From Silanimonas sp044377035 (GTDB taxonomy: Bacteria > Pseudomonadota > Gammaproteobacteria > Xanthomonadales > Xanthomonadaceae), in assembly GCF_044377035.1 (NCBI RefSeq), contig NZ_JBILJW010000016.1, forward strand, positions 1 through 64,000: 64,000 nucleotides of DNA, read 5' to 3'. Positions 26,240-34,831 of this stretch are shown piece by piece (within the stretch, counting starts at the first letter, position 1; each line of letters begins with the position of its first letter). The notes under the pieces were generated by a model. That model was not told the origin of the DNA. It ran no database searches and saw nothing but the letters and a program-made list of their open reading frames with translations. Made by a program: the position numbers and the translations under genes.

Positions 26240-27586
26240 ATGACGGCATCCCCCCCCCTCGTCCTGCGCGCGACGCTGATCCTGTTCGCCCTGCTGCTCG
26301 GCGGCTGCGCCAGCCGCCAGGGGCCGGACCTCGAGACGCTGTACGCCCGAGCGGCCAGCGACCCGAGCCAGCCGCCCGTCATCGTGATCCCCGGCCTGAT
26401 GGGCTCGCGACTCGTCGACCGCCGGACCGGGGAGGAGCAATGGCCCGGCTCGCTTTCGACCATGGCCTTCAGCGACTACGCGCGGCTCGCCCGCATCGGG
26501 CCCGACTGGGAGACGGACGACGGCCTTGTGGCCGGACCGCTGATCAGGGAGCTCGGCGGCCTCGACATCTACGGCCAGCTGCTCGGCACCCTCGAAGGTG
26601 CGGGCCGCTTCGCCCCCGGCGAGCCCGGCCACCCGCCGACCAATGGCTGGCGACGGCGCTACTACACGCTGGCCTACGACTGGCGGCAGCCGAACATTGT
26701 TGCGGTGCGGCAGCTGCACGCGCTGATCGACCAGATCCGCGAGGATTTCGGCGACCCGGGCCTGCGCGTGGACATCATCGCCCACAGCAACGGCGGGCTG
26801 ATCGCCAACTACTACCTGCGCTACGGCCCGGACGATGTGCTGGAGAGCGCCCAGCCGCAGCCTTGGAGCGAAGGCGGGAAGCGCGTAAGGCGGGTGGCCA
26901 TGCTGGGCACGCCGAACCTCGGCTCGGTGTCCAGCCTGCGGCGGTTGCAGCAGGGCTTCCGCTTCGGCCTGCGCACCGTGCCGATCGAGGCCCTCGCCAG
27001 CTTCTCGACCGTGTTCGAAACCCTCCCGCATCCGCACACCCAGGTGGTCCACGACCGCCAAGGCCGCGCCCTGCCGTTGGACCTCTACGACCCCGCCATC
27101 TGGCGCGACAACCGCTGGTCGGTGTTCTCGCCCGCGGTGGAGGCGCGCGTTCGCGAGGCCTGGGGCGAAGGCGCGGAAGGGCGGCTGGTGCTCTCGGTGA
27201 TGCAGGCCAACTTCGAGCGCAACCTGCGCCGCGCCCGCCGTTTCAACGAAGCCCTGGCGCGCCCCTTCCCGTCCAAGGGCGTGCGCATGGCCGCCTTTGG
27301 CGGCGACTGCGAGCTGACGCTGTCCGGCGCCGTGTTGGAGACGGTGGATGACCGCGCCGTGCTGGCCTTCGAGCCGGGCGAGATCGACGCGCCGGCCGAA
27401 GGCGTCGACTACGAGGGCTTGATGCGCGCCGCCGGCGACGGCCTGGTGACGCGCGAATCGCAGGACGCCGGCGCGCACGGCTTCGTGCCGCTGCGGCAGA
27501 CGTTCTTCCTGTGCGAGAACCATGGCCGGCTGCTGGCGAATCGCTACTTCCAGAACAATCTGCTGAACTTTCTGCTCAGCCCCTAG
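26240..27586 (+). CDS. LCAT-like alpha/beta hydrolase lipoprotein
   Basis: A 448-residue protein with a lipobox (LLGGC, Cys at about residue 23) and an alpha/beta-hydrolase domain of the lecithin:cholesterol acyltransferase-like type. Evidence is VIVIPGLMGSRL near the N-terminus (oxyanion region), the nucleophile elbow IIAHSNGGLIANYYL, the large central lid-like part, and GDGLVTRESQ (candidate acid) near the C-terminus. Such enzymes act on phospholipid or acyl esters; the substrate here is unknown. The start at 26240 gives the signal peptide directly. The next gene begins 11 bases downstream. Confidence 0.82.
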   Translation: MTASPPLVLRATLILFALLLGGCASRQGPDLETLYARAASDPSQPPVIVIPGLMGSRLVDRRTGEEQWPGSLSTMAFSDYARLARIGPDWETDDGLVAGPLIRELGGLDIYGQLLGTLEGAGRFAPGEPGHPPTNGWRRRYYTLAYDWRQPNIVAVRQLHALIDQIREDFGDPGLRVDIIAHSNGGLIANYYLRYGPDDVLESAQPQPWSEGGKRVRRVAMLGTPNLGSVSSLRRLQQGFRFGLRTVPIEALASFSTVFETLPHPHTQVVHDRQGRALPLDLYDPAIWRDNRWSVFSPAVEARVREAWGEGAEGRLVLSVMQANFERNLRRARRFNEALARPFPSKGVRMAAFGGDCELTLSGAVLETVDDRAVLAFEPGEIDAPAEGVDYEGLMRAAGDGLVTRESQDAGAHGFVPLRQTFFLCENHGRLLANRYFQNNLLNFLLSP

Positions 27587-27597
27587 TGGAGCGACCG

Positions 27598-28518
27598 ATG
27601 AAACGGATGTCATGGCGCGCGTGGATCCGTCACTCCGCCACGTGGGTCGTCGCGGGCTGCCTTGGGGCAGGCCTCGCCCTGCTGGCGAGTCGGAGCCCGC
27701 CCGAGGTCAGCTCGCCCGAACCGGCTGCGGAACAGGCACGCGAAGCGGCCGCTGCCGAGGAGATCTCATCCCGGCTTCAGGACACCGTGCCCGTGCCAGA
27801 GGCGGCAGCGATGCGCCGATTCGTGCCGATGGCGGACGAGTCTGAGTCGTGGATCTCGCCGGACGAGGTGTCGATTGCCGACCATGCGGCGATCCGGCGC
27901 TTGGCCGAGGCGGGTGATGCCATCGCCGCGACCAAGCTCTACTTGCTGCTCTCCGAATGTCACCAGCTCCAGCAGCCGGACCCCTTCGTCGAGTCGGATG
28001 CGTCCATCGAGGCCTATCGAGGGACCGGGGTCGACGTCCAACGGATGCTGCGCGAGCGGGAAGCGAAACTCGAGGCATGCACGCGATTGAACCTCCCGCC
28101 GGACGAGCTCAAGGGCCGAGGCCGATGGCTCGCGGTGGCGGCCGAGGCCGGCTTCATCCATGCGCAGCTGATCTTCGCCTCCCATCCCGAGGCCGTCATC
28201 GGCGGGCCGCGGGAAATGCTGCAGGATCCGGCCGCCGTCCAGCGCTACCGCGTCGACTCGATGCGGTTCCTGACCGAGGCCGCTGCCGCCGGCAGCCCAA
28301 GCGCACTGAGCATGTTGGCCGACACATACAACCACGGGATCATCACGACGCGCGATCGCGCCATGGCGCACGGGCTGTTGCTGGCCGCCACCCAACTCCA
28401 TCCCGATGCGCGGCGCTTCGGTTGGGGAGAGCGCTACCGCGACGGACTCAGCCCCGAGGAGTTGAGCCGGGCGCGACGGATCGCCGAGGCCTACGTGCGA
28501 TCGGTTCGAGGCTCCTGA
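27598..28518 (+). CDS. Membrane-anchored Sel1/TPR-like protein of unknown function
   Basis: A 306-residue protein with a single N-terminal helix (TWVVAGCLGAGLALLAS), then an acidic Ala-rich linker and a helical domain. The segment GSPSALSMLADTYNHGIITTRDRAMAHGLLLAATQL has the spacing of Sel1-type repeats, and the earlier GDAIAATKLYLLLSECHQL and AEAGFIHAQLIFA may be further, more degenerate units. Such repeats mediate protein contacts. It begins 11 bases after the hydrolase stop and is probably its operon partner. Confidence 0.7.
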   Translation: MKRMSWRAWIRHSATWVVAGCLGAGLALLASRSPPEVSSPEPAAEQAREAAAAEEISSRLQDTVPVPEAAAMRRFVPMADESESWISPDEVSIADHAAIRRLAEAGDAIAATKLYLLLSECHQLQQPDPFVESDASIEAYRGTGVDVQRMLREREAKLEACTRLNLPPDELKGRGRWLAVAAEAGFIHAQLIFASHPEAVIGGPREMLQDPAAVQRYRVDSMRFLTEAAAAGSPSALSMLADTYNHGIITTRDRAMAHGLLLAATQLHPDARRFGWGERYRDGLSPEELSRARRIAEAYVRSVRGS

Positions 28519-28558
28519 CAAGCTCGCCGTTATGCCATCGGCGTCGCGCGGGGCCCGC

Positions 28559-28564
28559 TAGAAT
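28559..28564 (+). promoter_or_regulatory. Candidate -10 element for ubiJ, leaderless configuration
   Basis: TAGAAT is followed by six bases and then the ubiJ ATG at 28571. No ribosome site lies between them. A -35 element is not obvious. Confidence 0.4.
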
Positions 28565-28570
28565 CGCGTC

Positions 28571-29212
28571 ATGACCTCGCCCCGCTCTCCCCTCGACGCG
28601 CTGAAACCGCTGGCCGGCCGCCTGCTCGAAACCGCGCTCAACCGCGCCCTGTCGCTCGACCCGGAAACGCGCGCCGCATTGGCGCGCTTGGACGGCCAGC
28701 GCCTGCAGCTGCACATCGAATCCCCGCCGCTGGCGATGGAACTGCGCGTCGACGGCGAGGCACTGCGCGTCGGCCCGGCGCAGGGCGAGGAGCCCGACCT
28801 CTCGGTGCGCGCCGGGATCGGCGCCCTGCTCGGCCAGCTGCCCTTCCTGAAGTCCAGCGGAGCGACGCCGGTCGGCAAAGTGCGGATCAGCGGTGACGCC
28901 GAACTGGCGCGCCAGCTGCAGCGCCTGGCCGAAGGCTTCGACCCCGACTGGGAGCAGCCCTTCGCCGACGCGCTCGGCCCGGTGATCGGGCCGCAGGTGG
29001 CGAAGGCCGTGCGTGCCGGCCTGCGGGAGGCGCGCGTGCAAGGCGGCGCCTTCGCCAAGGCCGGTGCCGATTACCTCACCGAGGAATCGCGCGACCTCGT
29101 GCCGAAGGCCGAACAGCAGGCTTTCTTCGATGACGTCGATGCCTTGCGCGACCGCGTGGAGCGGCTGGCCGCCCGCGTCGCGCGCCACCACGCCTCGGGG
29201 GCCACCGGATGA
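28571..29212 (+). CDS. ubiJ: Ubiquinone biosynthesis accessory factor UbiJ (SCP2-like)
   Basis: A 213-residue soluble protein. The N-terminal SCP2-like lipid-binding domain (LQLHIESPPLAMELRVDGEALRV, residues about 40-110) is followed by a helical C-terminus with a coiled coil (FFDDVDALRDRVERLAARVARH). UbiJ binds prenyl quinone intermediates and supports the cytosolic Ubi complex with UbiK. The identification rests on this domain and on the 4-base ATGA overlap with ubiB, the arrangement seen in many gammaproteobacteria. ubiE, often the upstream neighbour, is absent here. Confidence 0.9.
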   Translation: MTSPRSPLDALKPLAGRLLETALNRALSLDPETRAALARLDGQRLQLHIESPPLAMELRVDGEALRVGPAQGEEPDLSVRAGIGALLGQLPFLKSSGATPVGKVRISGDAELARQLQRLAEGFDPDWEQPFADALGPVIGPQVAKAVRAGLREARVQGGAFAKAGADYLTEESRDLVPKAEQQAFFDDVDALRDRVERLAARVARHHASGATG

Positions 29213-30876
29213 TCGCCGCCCCGCTGCGCGCGCTGCGCATCGTCCGCGTGCTGTTCAAGCACCGGCTCGACGCCCTGCTCGAGGGCACGCCGTTCGCCAA
29301 GCTGCGCTGGGTGCTGCGCCCGCTGGGCCGCGGCACCTCGGAGACGCCGCGTGGCGAGCGCCTGCGCGCCGCACTGGAGGAGCTGGGCCCAATCTTCGTG
29401 AAGTTCGGGCAGATCCTCAGCACCCGCCGCGACCTGCTGCCGCCCGACGTGGCCGATGCGCTGGCCCTGCTGCGCGACCGTGTGCAGCCCTTCGACGGCG
29501 CGGAGGCGCGCCGCATCATCGAGGCGCAGCTCGGCCAGCCGATCGATGCGCTGTATGCCGAGTTCGACGAAACGCCGCTGGCCTCGGCCTCGATCGCGCA
29601 GGTGCATGCCGCACGGCTGCGGAATGCCGATGGCAGCGCCGGCCGCGCGGTGGTGGTCAAGGTCGTCCGCCCCGGCATCGACGCCCAGATCGACGCCGAC
29701 CTCTCGCTGCTGAAGGCGCTGGCCGAGGTGGCCGCGAAGACGCACCCGCGCGCCGACAAGATCCGTCCGCACGAGGTCGTGGCCGAGATCGAAACCACGC
29801 TGCGCGGCGAGCTCGACCTGCAGCGCGAGGGCGCCAACGCCTCGGTGCTGCGCCGGTTCTGGCTCGATAGCGACGACCTCTACGTGCCCGAGGTGTTCTG
29901 GACGCATTCGCACGAGCGCGTGCTGACGCTCGAACGCGTCACCGGCATTCCGTCGGACGACATCGCCGCCCTCGAAGCCGCCGGCATATCGCGCGAGAAA
30001 CTCGCCGCCAAGGGCGTGCGGGTGTTCTACACGCAGGTGTTCCGCGACAACTTCTTCCACGCCGACGCACACGCCGGGAACATTTGGGTCGACGACGACC
30101 CGGCGCGGCGCGACAACCCGCGTTTCATCGCGCTGGACTTCGGGATCATGGGCCAGCTCTCGGCCAACGATCAGTACTACCTCGCCGAGAACTTCATGGC
30201 GATCTTCCAGCGCGACTACCGCCGGATCGCCGAGCTGCACGTCGAAGCCGGCTGGATGCCGGCGCACCTGCGCCTCGATGATCTGGAGGCCGCCACGCGG
30301 GCGGTCTGCGAGCCTTACTTCACGCGGCCGCTGGCGGAGATCTCGCTCGGCGAGGTGCTGGTGAAGCTGTTCAAGACCGCGCAGCAGTACGAGCTGACGC
30401 TTCAACCCCAACTCATCCTGCTGCAGAAAACCCTGCTCAACATCGAAGGCGTGGCCCGCCACCTCGACCCGAAGCTCGACATCTGGGCGGTGGCGCAGCC
30501 GGTGCTCACCGAGATCCTTAAGAAGCGCTACAGCGCGGCGTGGCTGGCTGAGGAATTCAAGAAGCGCCTGCCCGAGATCATCACTCGCGCGCCGGAATTC
30601 CCGCGACTGATCCACGGTTTCCTGTCGCAGCAGGTGGAAGGCCGGCACCGCATCCGCATCGACTCCACCGACATCGCCGAACTGGCGCGCATTTCGGCGA
30701 TCAACCAGCGCGCCGCGGTGTACGCCATCCTCGGCGCCGGCCTGATGATCACCGCCGCGGTGCTGTTCGGCTTCGACGCCGGCGGCCCGGCCTGGGGCGG
30801 CGTGCGCGCGGCGACCTGGATCGCCGGCGCGGGCGCGCTGGCCTGCTTCGTCGCCGCCTGGCCGCGGCGGCGATGA
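29209..30876 (+). CDS. ubiB: UbiB, ABC1-family atypical kinase/ATPase for ubiquinone biosynthesis
   Basis: A 555-residue UbiB/COQ8-family protein needed for ubiquinone biosynthesis, probably using ATP to extract lipid intermediates from the membrane. Key features are KFGQILSTRRDLLPPDVADAL (the KxGQ helix and inhibitory loop), ASIAQVHAA (the Ala-rich loop replacing the P-loop), VVVKVVRPG (ATP-binding Lys), HADAHAGNIW (catalytic loop) and ALDFGIMG (DFG). Two C-terminal membrane helices occupy about residues 505-550. The length matches the family (about 545). It overlaps ubiJ and the following pseudouridine synthase gene by four bases each. Confidence 0.96.
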   Translation: MIAAPLRALRIVRVLFKHRLDALLEGTPFAKLRWVLRPLGRGTSETPRGERLRAALEELGPIFVKFGQILSTRRDLLPPDVADALALLRDRVQPFDGAEARRIIEAQLGQPIDALYAEFDETPLASASIAQVHAARLRNADGSAGRAVVVKVVRPGIDAQIDADLSLLKALAEVAAKTHPRADKIRPHEVVAEIETTLRGELDLQREGANASVLRRFWLDSDDLYVPEVFWTHSHERVLTLERVTGIPSDDIAALEAAGISREKLAAKGVRVFYTQVFRDNFFHADAHAGNIWVDDDPARRDNPRFIALDFGIMGQLSANDQYYLAENFMAIFQRDYRRIAELHVEAGWMPAHLRLDDLEAATRAVCEPYFTRPLAEISLGEVLVKLFKTAQQYELTLQPQLILLQKTLLNIEGVARHLDPKLDIWAVAQPVLTEILKKRYSAAWLAEEFKKRLPEIITRAPEFPRLIHGFLSQQVEGRHRIRIDSTDIAELARISAINQRAAVYAILGAGLMITAAVLFGFDAGGPAWGGVRAATWIAGAGALACFVAAWPRRR

Positions 30877-31616
30877 GCGGCACCGACGCGGAAAGCACGC
30901 CCGACGACCTCGCGGTGCCTGTGCTCTACGCCGACGCGCAGCTCGCGGTCGTCGACAAGCCGGCACGCCTGATGGCCCACGACAGCGGTCTCGCCCGCGG
31001 CGAGAACGACTTCCTCGCCGACCGCCTGCGCGCGCAGTTCGGCCGGCCCGTGCATCTGATCCACCGCCTCGACCGCGCGACCTCGGGTTGCCTGCTCCTC
31101 GCCTTCGACAAGGACACGGCCCGCGCCTTGGGTGAGCAGTTCATGACCCGCGCGGTCGAAAAGACCTACCTCGCCGTGTGCCGGGGTTGGCCGGAGCCCA
31201 CGGAAGACCTGATCGACCACCCGCTCGACGGTGGGCCCGGCAAGCCGGAGAAGAAGCCGGCGCAGACGGCGTACCGGGTGCTGGCCACCGGCGCGATGCC
31301 CTGGGCCTACGGCGAGCACACCGAGTCGCGTTTCGCCCTCGTGGAATGCACGCCGCACACCGGGCGCTTCCGGCAGATCCGGCGGCACCTGAAGCACCGC
31401 CACCACCACCTGATCGGCGACACCAGCCACGGCGACGGTGCGCGCAACCGGATGTTCCGCATGCACCTCGGCGTGCACCGCATGCTGTTGCACGCGTGGC
31501 GCCTTGCCTTCACGCACCCGGTCGACGGCCGGCGCATGGCCGTGGAGGCGCCGCTCGACGCCGAATTCGTGAAGGCCCTGGCCGCGCTGGGCTGGACGAC
31601 CGCCCTCGCCTCGTGA
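30873..31616 (+). CDS. truC: tRNA pseudouridine synthase, TruC/RluA family
   Basis: A 247-residue pseudouridine synthase. AVVDKPARLMAHDSG and the catalytic HRLDRATSGCLLLAF (Asp nucleophile) are clear, followed by KTYLAVCRGW and PHTGRFRQIRRHLKHRHHHLIGD. The short length, lack of an S4 domain and the HLKHxxHxxxGD segment favour TruC (U65 of tRNA) over RluA/C/D. It begins inside the ubiB stop (ATGA), so it is co-translated with ubiJ-ubiB, although no metabolic link is known. Confidence 0.85.
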   Translation: MSGTDAESTPDDLAVPVLYADAQLAVVDKPARLMAHDSGLARGENDFLADRLRAQFGRPVHLIHRLDRATSGCLLLAFDKDTARALGEQFMTRAVEKTYLAVCRGWPEPTEDLIDHPLDGGPGKPEKKPAQTAYRVLATGAMPWAYGEHTESRFALVECTPHTGRFRQIRRHLKHRHHHLIGDTSHGDGARNRMFRMHLGVHRMLLHAWRLAFTHPVDGRRMAVEAPLDAEFVKALAALGWTTALAS

Positions 31617-31650
31617 CGCAGGGCAGCTTGAATCGTCATGGGCCGCGCCC

Positions 31651-31656
31651 TAGCCT
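31651..31656 (+). promoter_or_regulatory. Candidate -10 element, leaderless configuration
   Basis: TAGCCT is followed by six bases and then the ATG at 31663, the same geometry as at 26228 and 28559. No ribosome site is visible. Confidence 0.3.
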
Positions 31657-31662
31657 CGGCGC

Positions 31663-32601
31663 ATGGTCCGTTTCGCCGCCCTCGCCGCCGTCGTCCTGAG
31701 CACGCTGCTCGGCAGCGGCGCGTCGCCCGTCGAGGCACAGGCATTGGCGCAACGGGCGGCGGAGCAGACGGTCCGCTTTCCCGGCCGCGCCGAAGAACCC
31801 GGCGACCTGCGCGGCGTGTTCGCTTCCGACTTGCTGGCGCTAGTCCTTGATCGCGCCGACGAGGGCTTCCGCCTCGAGATCGTCGGCGGCATGAACCAGC
31901 CGCGGCGTATCCAGGCCGCGCACGAGGGTCTCGTCGACGTGGTGACGCTGCCCCACCACGCGACGGCGAAATCACGCCTGATTCCCGTGCGCCACCCCCT
32001 CCAGCGCGGCCTACTCGGCGTGCGCGTGCTGCTGGCGCGCCCCGAGACGGCTGAGCGCCTGATGACCGTCGCGTCGGTCGAGGAGCTGAAGCGCGACTAC
32101 GTGATGGGCTACGGCGCGACCTGGCTGGACCGCGAGGTGATGGCCGGCCTCGGCTTCCGCATGGAATACGGCAGCCGCTACACGGGGCTGTTCGAGATGC
32201 TGCGCGCCGGCCGCTTCGATTACCTCACCCGCGGTGTCGGCGAGCTGCACGCGGAGCGCCAGCAGCCGCAACTCGCGGGCTCGGGGCTCGTGGTGGTGCC
32301 GGGCATCGCCCTCTACTACCCGCTCGACCACTACTTCCACGTGTCGCCGCAGCGCCCGGCGCTGGCGCGTTCGATCCAGCGCGGCTTCCAGCGCGCGCTG
32401 GCGGACGGCAGCTATGCCGCGCTGTTCGAACGCCACTACGGCGAGGCGATGCGGGAGATCGGCCTGAGCGAACGCAGCATCGTCCACGTGCTCGGCTACC
32501 CGGTGCCACGCGACACGCCGCTCGAGGAATTCGACGTGCTCGGGCTGGTGCGCTCGCGGGGCGTCTTCCAGCCCTTGGGCGAGCCCGTGGACGCGGAGTA
32601 G
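31663..32601 (+). CDS. Periplasmic solute-binding-like protein, paralogue 1
   Basis: A 312-residue exported protein with a signal peptide (AALAAVVLSTLLGSGASPVEA). The layout is that of an extracellular solute-binding family 3 (amino-acid-type) protein: lobe 1, then LKRDYVMGYGATWLDREVMAGLGF, GLFEMLRAGRFDYLTRG and VVVPGIALYYPLDHYFHVSP. No permease or ATPase genes are adjacent, so it may serve a receptor or a distant transporter. It is closely related to the next gene (LLDVLGLV, YYPLD, FDVLGLVRS blocks shared), and only five bases separate them. Confidence 0.8.
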   Translation: MVRFAALAAVVLSTLLGSGASPVEAQALAQRAAEQTVRFPGRAEEPGDLRGVFASDLLALVLDRADEGFRLEIVGGMNQPRRIQAAHEGLVDVVTLPHHATAKSRLIPVRHPLQRGLLGVRVLLARPETAERLMTVASVEELKRDYVMGYGATWLDREVMAGLGFRMEYGSRYTGLFEMLRAGRFDYLTRGVGELHAERQQPQLAGSGLVVVPGIALYYPLDHYFHVSPQRPALARSIQRGFQRALADGSYAALFERHYGEAMREIGLSERSIVHVLGYPVPRDTPLEEFDVLGLVRSRGVFQPLGEPVDAE

Positions 32602-32606
32602 CGGCG

Positions 32607-33539
32607 ATGCGGCGGCCAGGGCTCGTGCTTCCCATGCTGCTCGCCGCATTGGCGCTCTGCCCGGCGCTACCCGTCGCCGCGCAGTCCGCGACGGCGGCGC
32701 CTGCGGTCCGCGAGGTGCGCTTCCCCGGTCGCGGCGAGCCGGGCGACCACCGCTTCGACTTCAGCGCCGAGCTGCTCGTGCTGGTGCTCGAACGCGCGGG
32801 CGGCGGCTGGAACGTGACGATCATCGAAGCCATGAAGCAGCCGCGTGCACTGCAGGCGGCGCGCCAGGGCGACGTCGACGTGGTGGCCCTGCCCAACCTC
32901 GCCTCGGACCGCAGCCGGCTCATCGTCGTGCGCAAGCCCCTGCGCCGCGGCCTGCTGGGCATGCGGCTGCTGCTGTCACGCCCCGCGGATGCCGAACGCC
33001 TGATGGCGATCGAGAGCCTCGAAACGCTGAAGCGCGACTTCGTGATGGGCTATGGCGACACCTGGATGGACCGCGAGGCCTTGACCGACCTCGGTTTCCG
33101 CCTGTCGACCGGCAGCAACTATCCGGGCCTGTTCGACATGCTGCGGGCCGGGCGCTTCGACTACCTCCACCGCGGCATCAACGAATTGGGGCCGGAATTG
33201 GCCAATGAGCGGCTGGCGGGCCGCGACCTGGTGGTGGTGCCGGGCATCGCCCTGTACTACCCGCTGGACGACTATTTCCATGTGACGCCGCGGCGGCCGG
33301 AGCTGGCCCGGGCCATCGAGCGCGGCTTCGAGCGCGTGTTGGCCGACGGCAGCTATGCCGCGCTGTTCAACCGCCACTTCGAGGCCGCCATGCGCGACGC
33401 GAAGCTGCAGGAGCGCAGCATCATCCACGTGAGCGGCTACCCGGTGCCGCCGGGCACGCCGCTCGAGGATTTCGACGTGCTCGGCCTGGTGCGCTCGACG
33501 GCGGTGTTCAACCCGCCGTCGATCAACGCTCCACGATAG
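32607..33539 (+). CDS. Periplasmic solute-binding-like protein, paralogue 2
   Basis: A 310-residue tandem paralogue of the preceding gene: signal peptide to about residue 28, then RFPGRGEPGDHRFDFSAELLVLVLERAGGGW, LKRDFVMGYGDTWMDREALTDLGF, VVVPGIALYYPLDDYFHVTP and a C-terminus ending FDVLGLVRSTAVF. The family is solute-binding family 3-like; the ligand is unknown. Its 3' end overlaps the convergent thiolase gene by 17 bases, so neither gene can have a separate terminator there. Confidence 0.8.
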   Translation: MRRPGLVLPMLLAALALCPALPVAAQSATAAPAVREVRFPGRGEPGDHRFDFSAELLVLVLERAGGGWNVTIIEAMKQPRALQAARQGDVDVVALPNLASDRSRLIVVRKPLRRGLLGMRLLLSRPADAERLMAIESLETLKRDFVMGYGDTWMDREALTDLGFRLSTGSNYPGLFDMLRAGRFDYLHRGINELGPELANERLAGRDLVVVPGIALYYPLDDYFHVTPRRPELARAIERGFERVLADGSYAALFNRHFEAAMRDAKLQERSIIHVSGYPVPPGTPLEDFDVLGLVRSTAVFNPPSINAPR

Positions 33540-34815
33540 CGACGACGCCCATCCCGCCGGCGGTGCAGACGGAAATCAGCGCGCGGCCGGAGCCCTTCTG
33601 CTTGAGCAGCTTCGCCGCCGTCGCCACGATGCGCGCGCCGGTGGCGGCGAACGGATGGCCCAGGGCCAGCGAGCTGCCCACCACGTTGAGCTTGCTGCGG
33701 TCGATGCTGCCGAGCGGCGCGTCGAGGCCGAGCTTCGTCTTGCAGAACTCGGCGGATTCCCAAGCCTTCAACGTGCACAGCACCTGCGCGGCGAAGGCCT
33801 CGTGGATCTCGTAGAAATCGAAGTCCTGCAGCGTGAGGTTGTTGCGCGCGAGCATCTGGGCCACGGCCCAGGCCGGGGCCATCAGCAGGCCGTCGCCGTG
33901 CACGAAATCGACCGCCGCCACCTGCGCGTCGCGCAGGTAGGCCTGCACTTCGAGGCCGCGCGCGGCGGCCCACTCTTCCGAAGCGAGCAGGCAGGCCGAA
34001 GCGCCGTCGGTCAGCGGCGTGGAGTTGCCGGCCGTGAGCGTGCCCTTGCCCGAGGTCTTGTCGAACGCGGGCTTCAGCGTGGCGAGCTTCTCGGCGGTGG
34101 TCTCCGGGCGGAGGATGTTGTCGCGGTCGACGCCGCGGAACGGCACCACCAGGTCGGCGTAGAAGCCGTCGGCGTAAGCCTTGGCGGCCTTGCTGTGGGA
34201 TTCGAACGCCAGCTGGTCCTGGTCGGCGCGGGTGATGCCCCACTCCTTGGCCATGATCTCGCAGCTTTCGCCCATGCTCTTGCCGGTGCGCGGCTCGGCG
34301 ACGCCGGGGAACTCCGGCGCCAGCTCCTTGAACGAGAAGCCCTTCAGCAGCGCGCCAATGCGCGCGCCGGCGGTCTTCGCCATGTTCATGTTGAGCAGGC
34401 GGCGGCGGAAGCCCTTGCTGTGCACGATCGGCACGTCCGAGGTGGTGTCGGAGCCGCCGCCGATGCCGGCGTCGATCTGGCCCAGCGCGATCTTGTTCGC
34501 CACCGTGATGACGGTATCGAGCGAGGTGCCGCAGGCGCGCTGCATGGTGATGCCCGGCGTGTAGGGCGACAGGCCGGAAGAGAGCGCGGCCTCGCGGCCG
34601 ATGTTCCAGTCGCTGGAATGCTTGAGCACGGCGCCCATCGCCACTTCGCCCAGCTGCACGCCATGGAGGCCGAACTTCTCGACCACGGCGCCAACCGCCT
34701 TGATCGACAGGCCGAGGTTGCCGACGTCGTAGTAGGCGGTGTTGTTGCGGCAGAAGGGGATGCGTTGGCCACCAAGGATGGCGACGCGGCGGGCGGGACG
34801 GGGATTCATGGACAC
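33523..34815 (-). CDS. Acetyl-CoA C-acyltransferase (thiolase)
   Basis: A 430-residue thiolase. The acyl-enzyme Cys is in TMQRACGTSLDT, the catalytic His pair in EIHEAFAAQ and GHPFAATGAR, and the deprotonating Cys in SVCTAGGMG. Overall it resembles FadI/acetyl-CoA acetyltransferases that cleave 3-ketoacyl-CoA in beta-oxidation or form acetoacetyl-CoA. No FadJ-like partner lies next to it, so pathway assignment is open. The listed GTG start is followed two codons later by an ATG (34809) that is equally plausible; a GGAG ribosome site serves either. It runs tail-to-tail into the second binding-protein gene. Confidence 0.9.
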   Translation of the reverse strand: MSMNPRPARRVAILGGQRIPFCRNNTAYYDVGNLGLSIKAVGAVVEKFGLHGVQLGEVAMGAVLKHSSDWNIGREAALSSGLSPYTPGITMQRACGTSLDTVITVANKIALGQIDAGIGGGSDTTSDVPIVHSKGFRRRLLNMNMAKTAGARIGALLKGFSFKELAPEFPGVAEPRTGKSMGESCEIMAKEWGITRADQDQLAFESHSKAAKAYADGFYADLVVPFRGVDRDNILRPETTAEKLATLKPAFDKTSGKGTLTAGNSTPLTDGASACLLASEEWAAARGLEVQAYLRDAQVAAVDFVHGDGLLMAPAWAVAQMLARNNLTLQDFDFYEIHEAFAAQVLCTLKAWESAEFCKTKLGLDAPLGSIDRSKLNVVGSSLALGHPFAATGARIVATAAKLLKQKGSGRALISVCTAGGMGVVAIVER

Positions 34816-34831
34816 GGGACTCCGGGAGACA

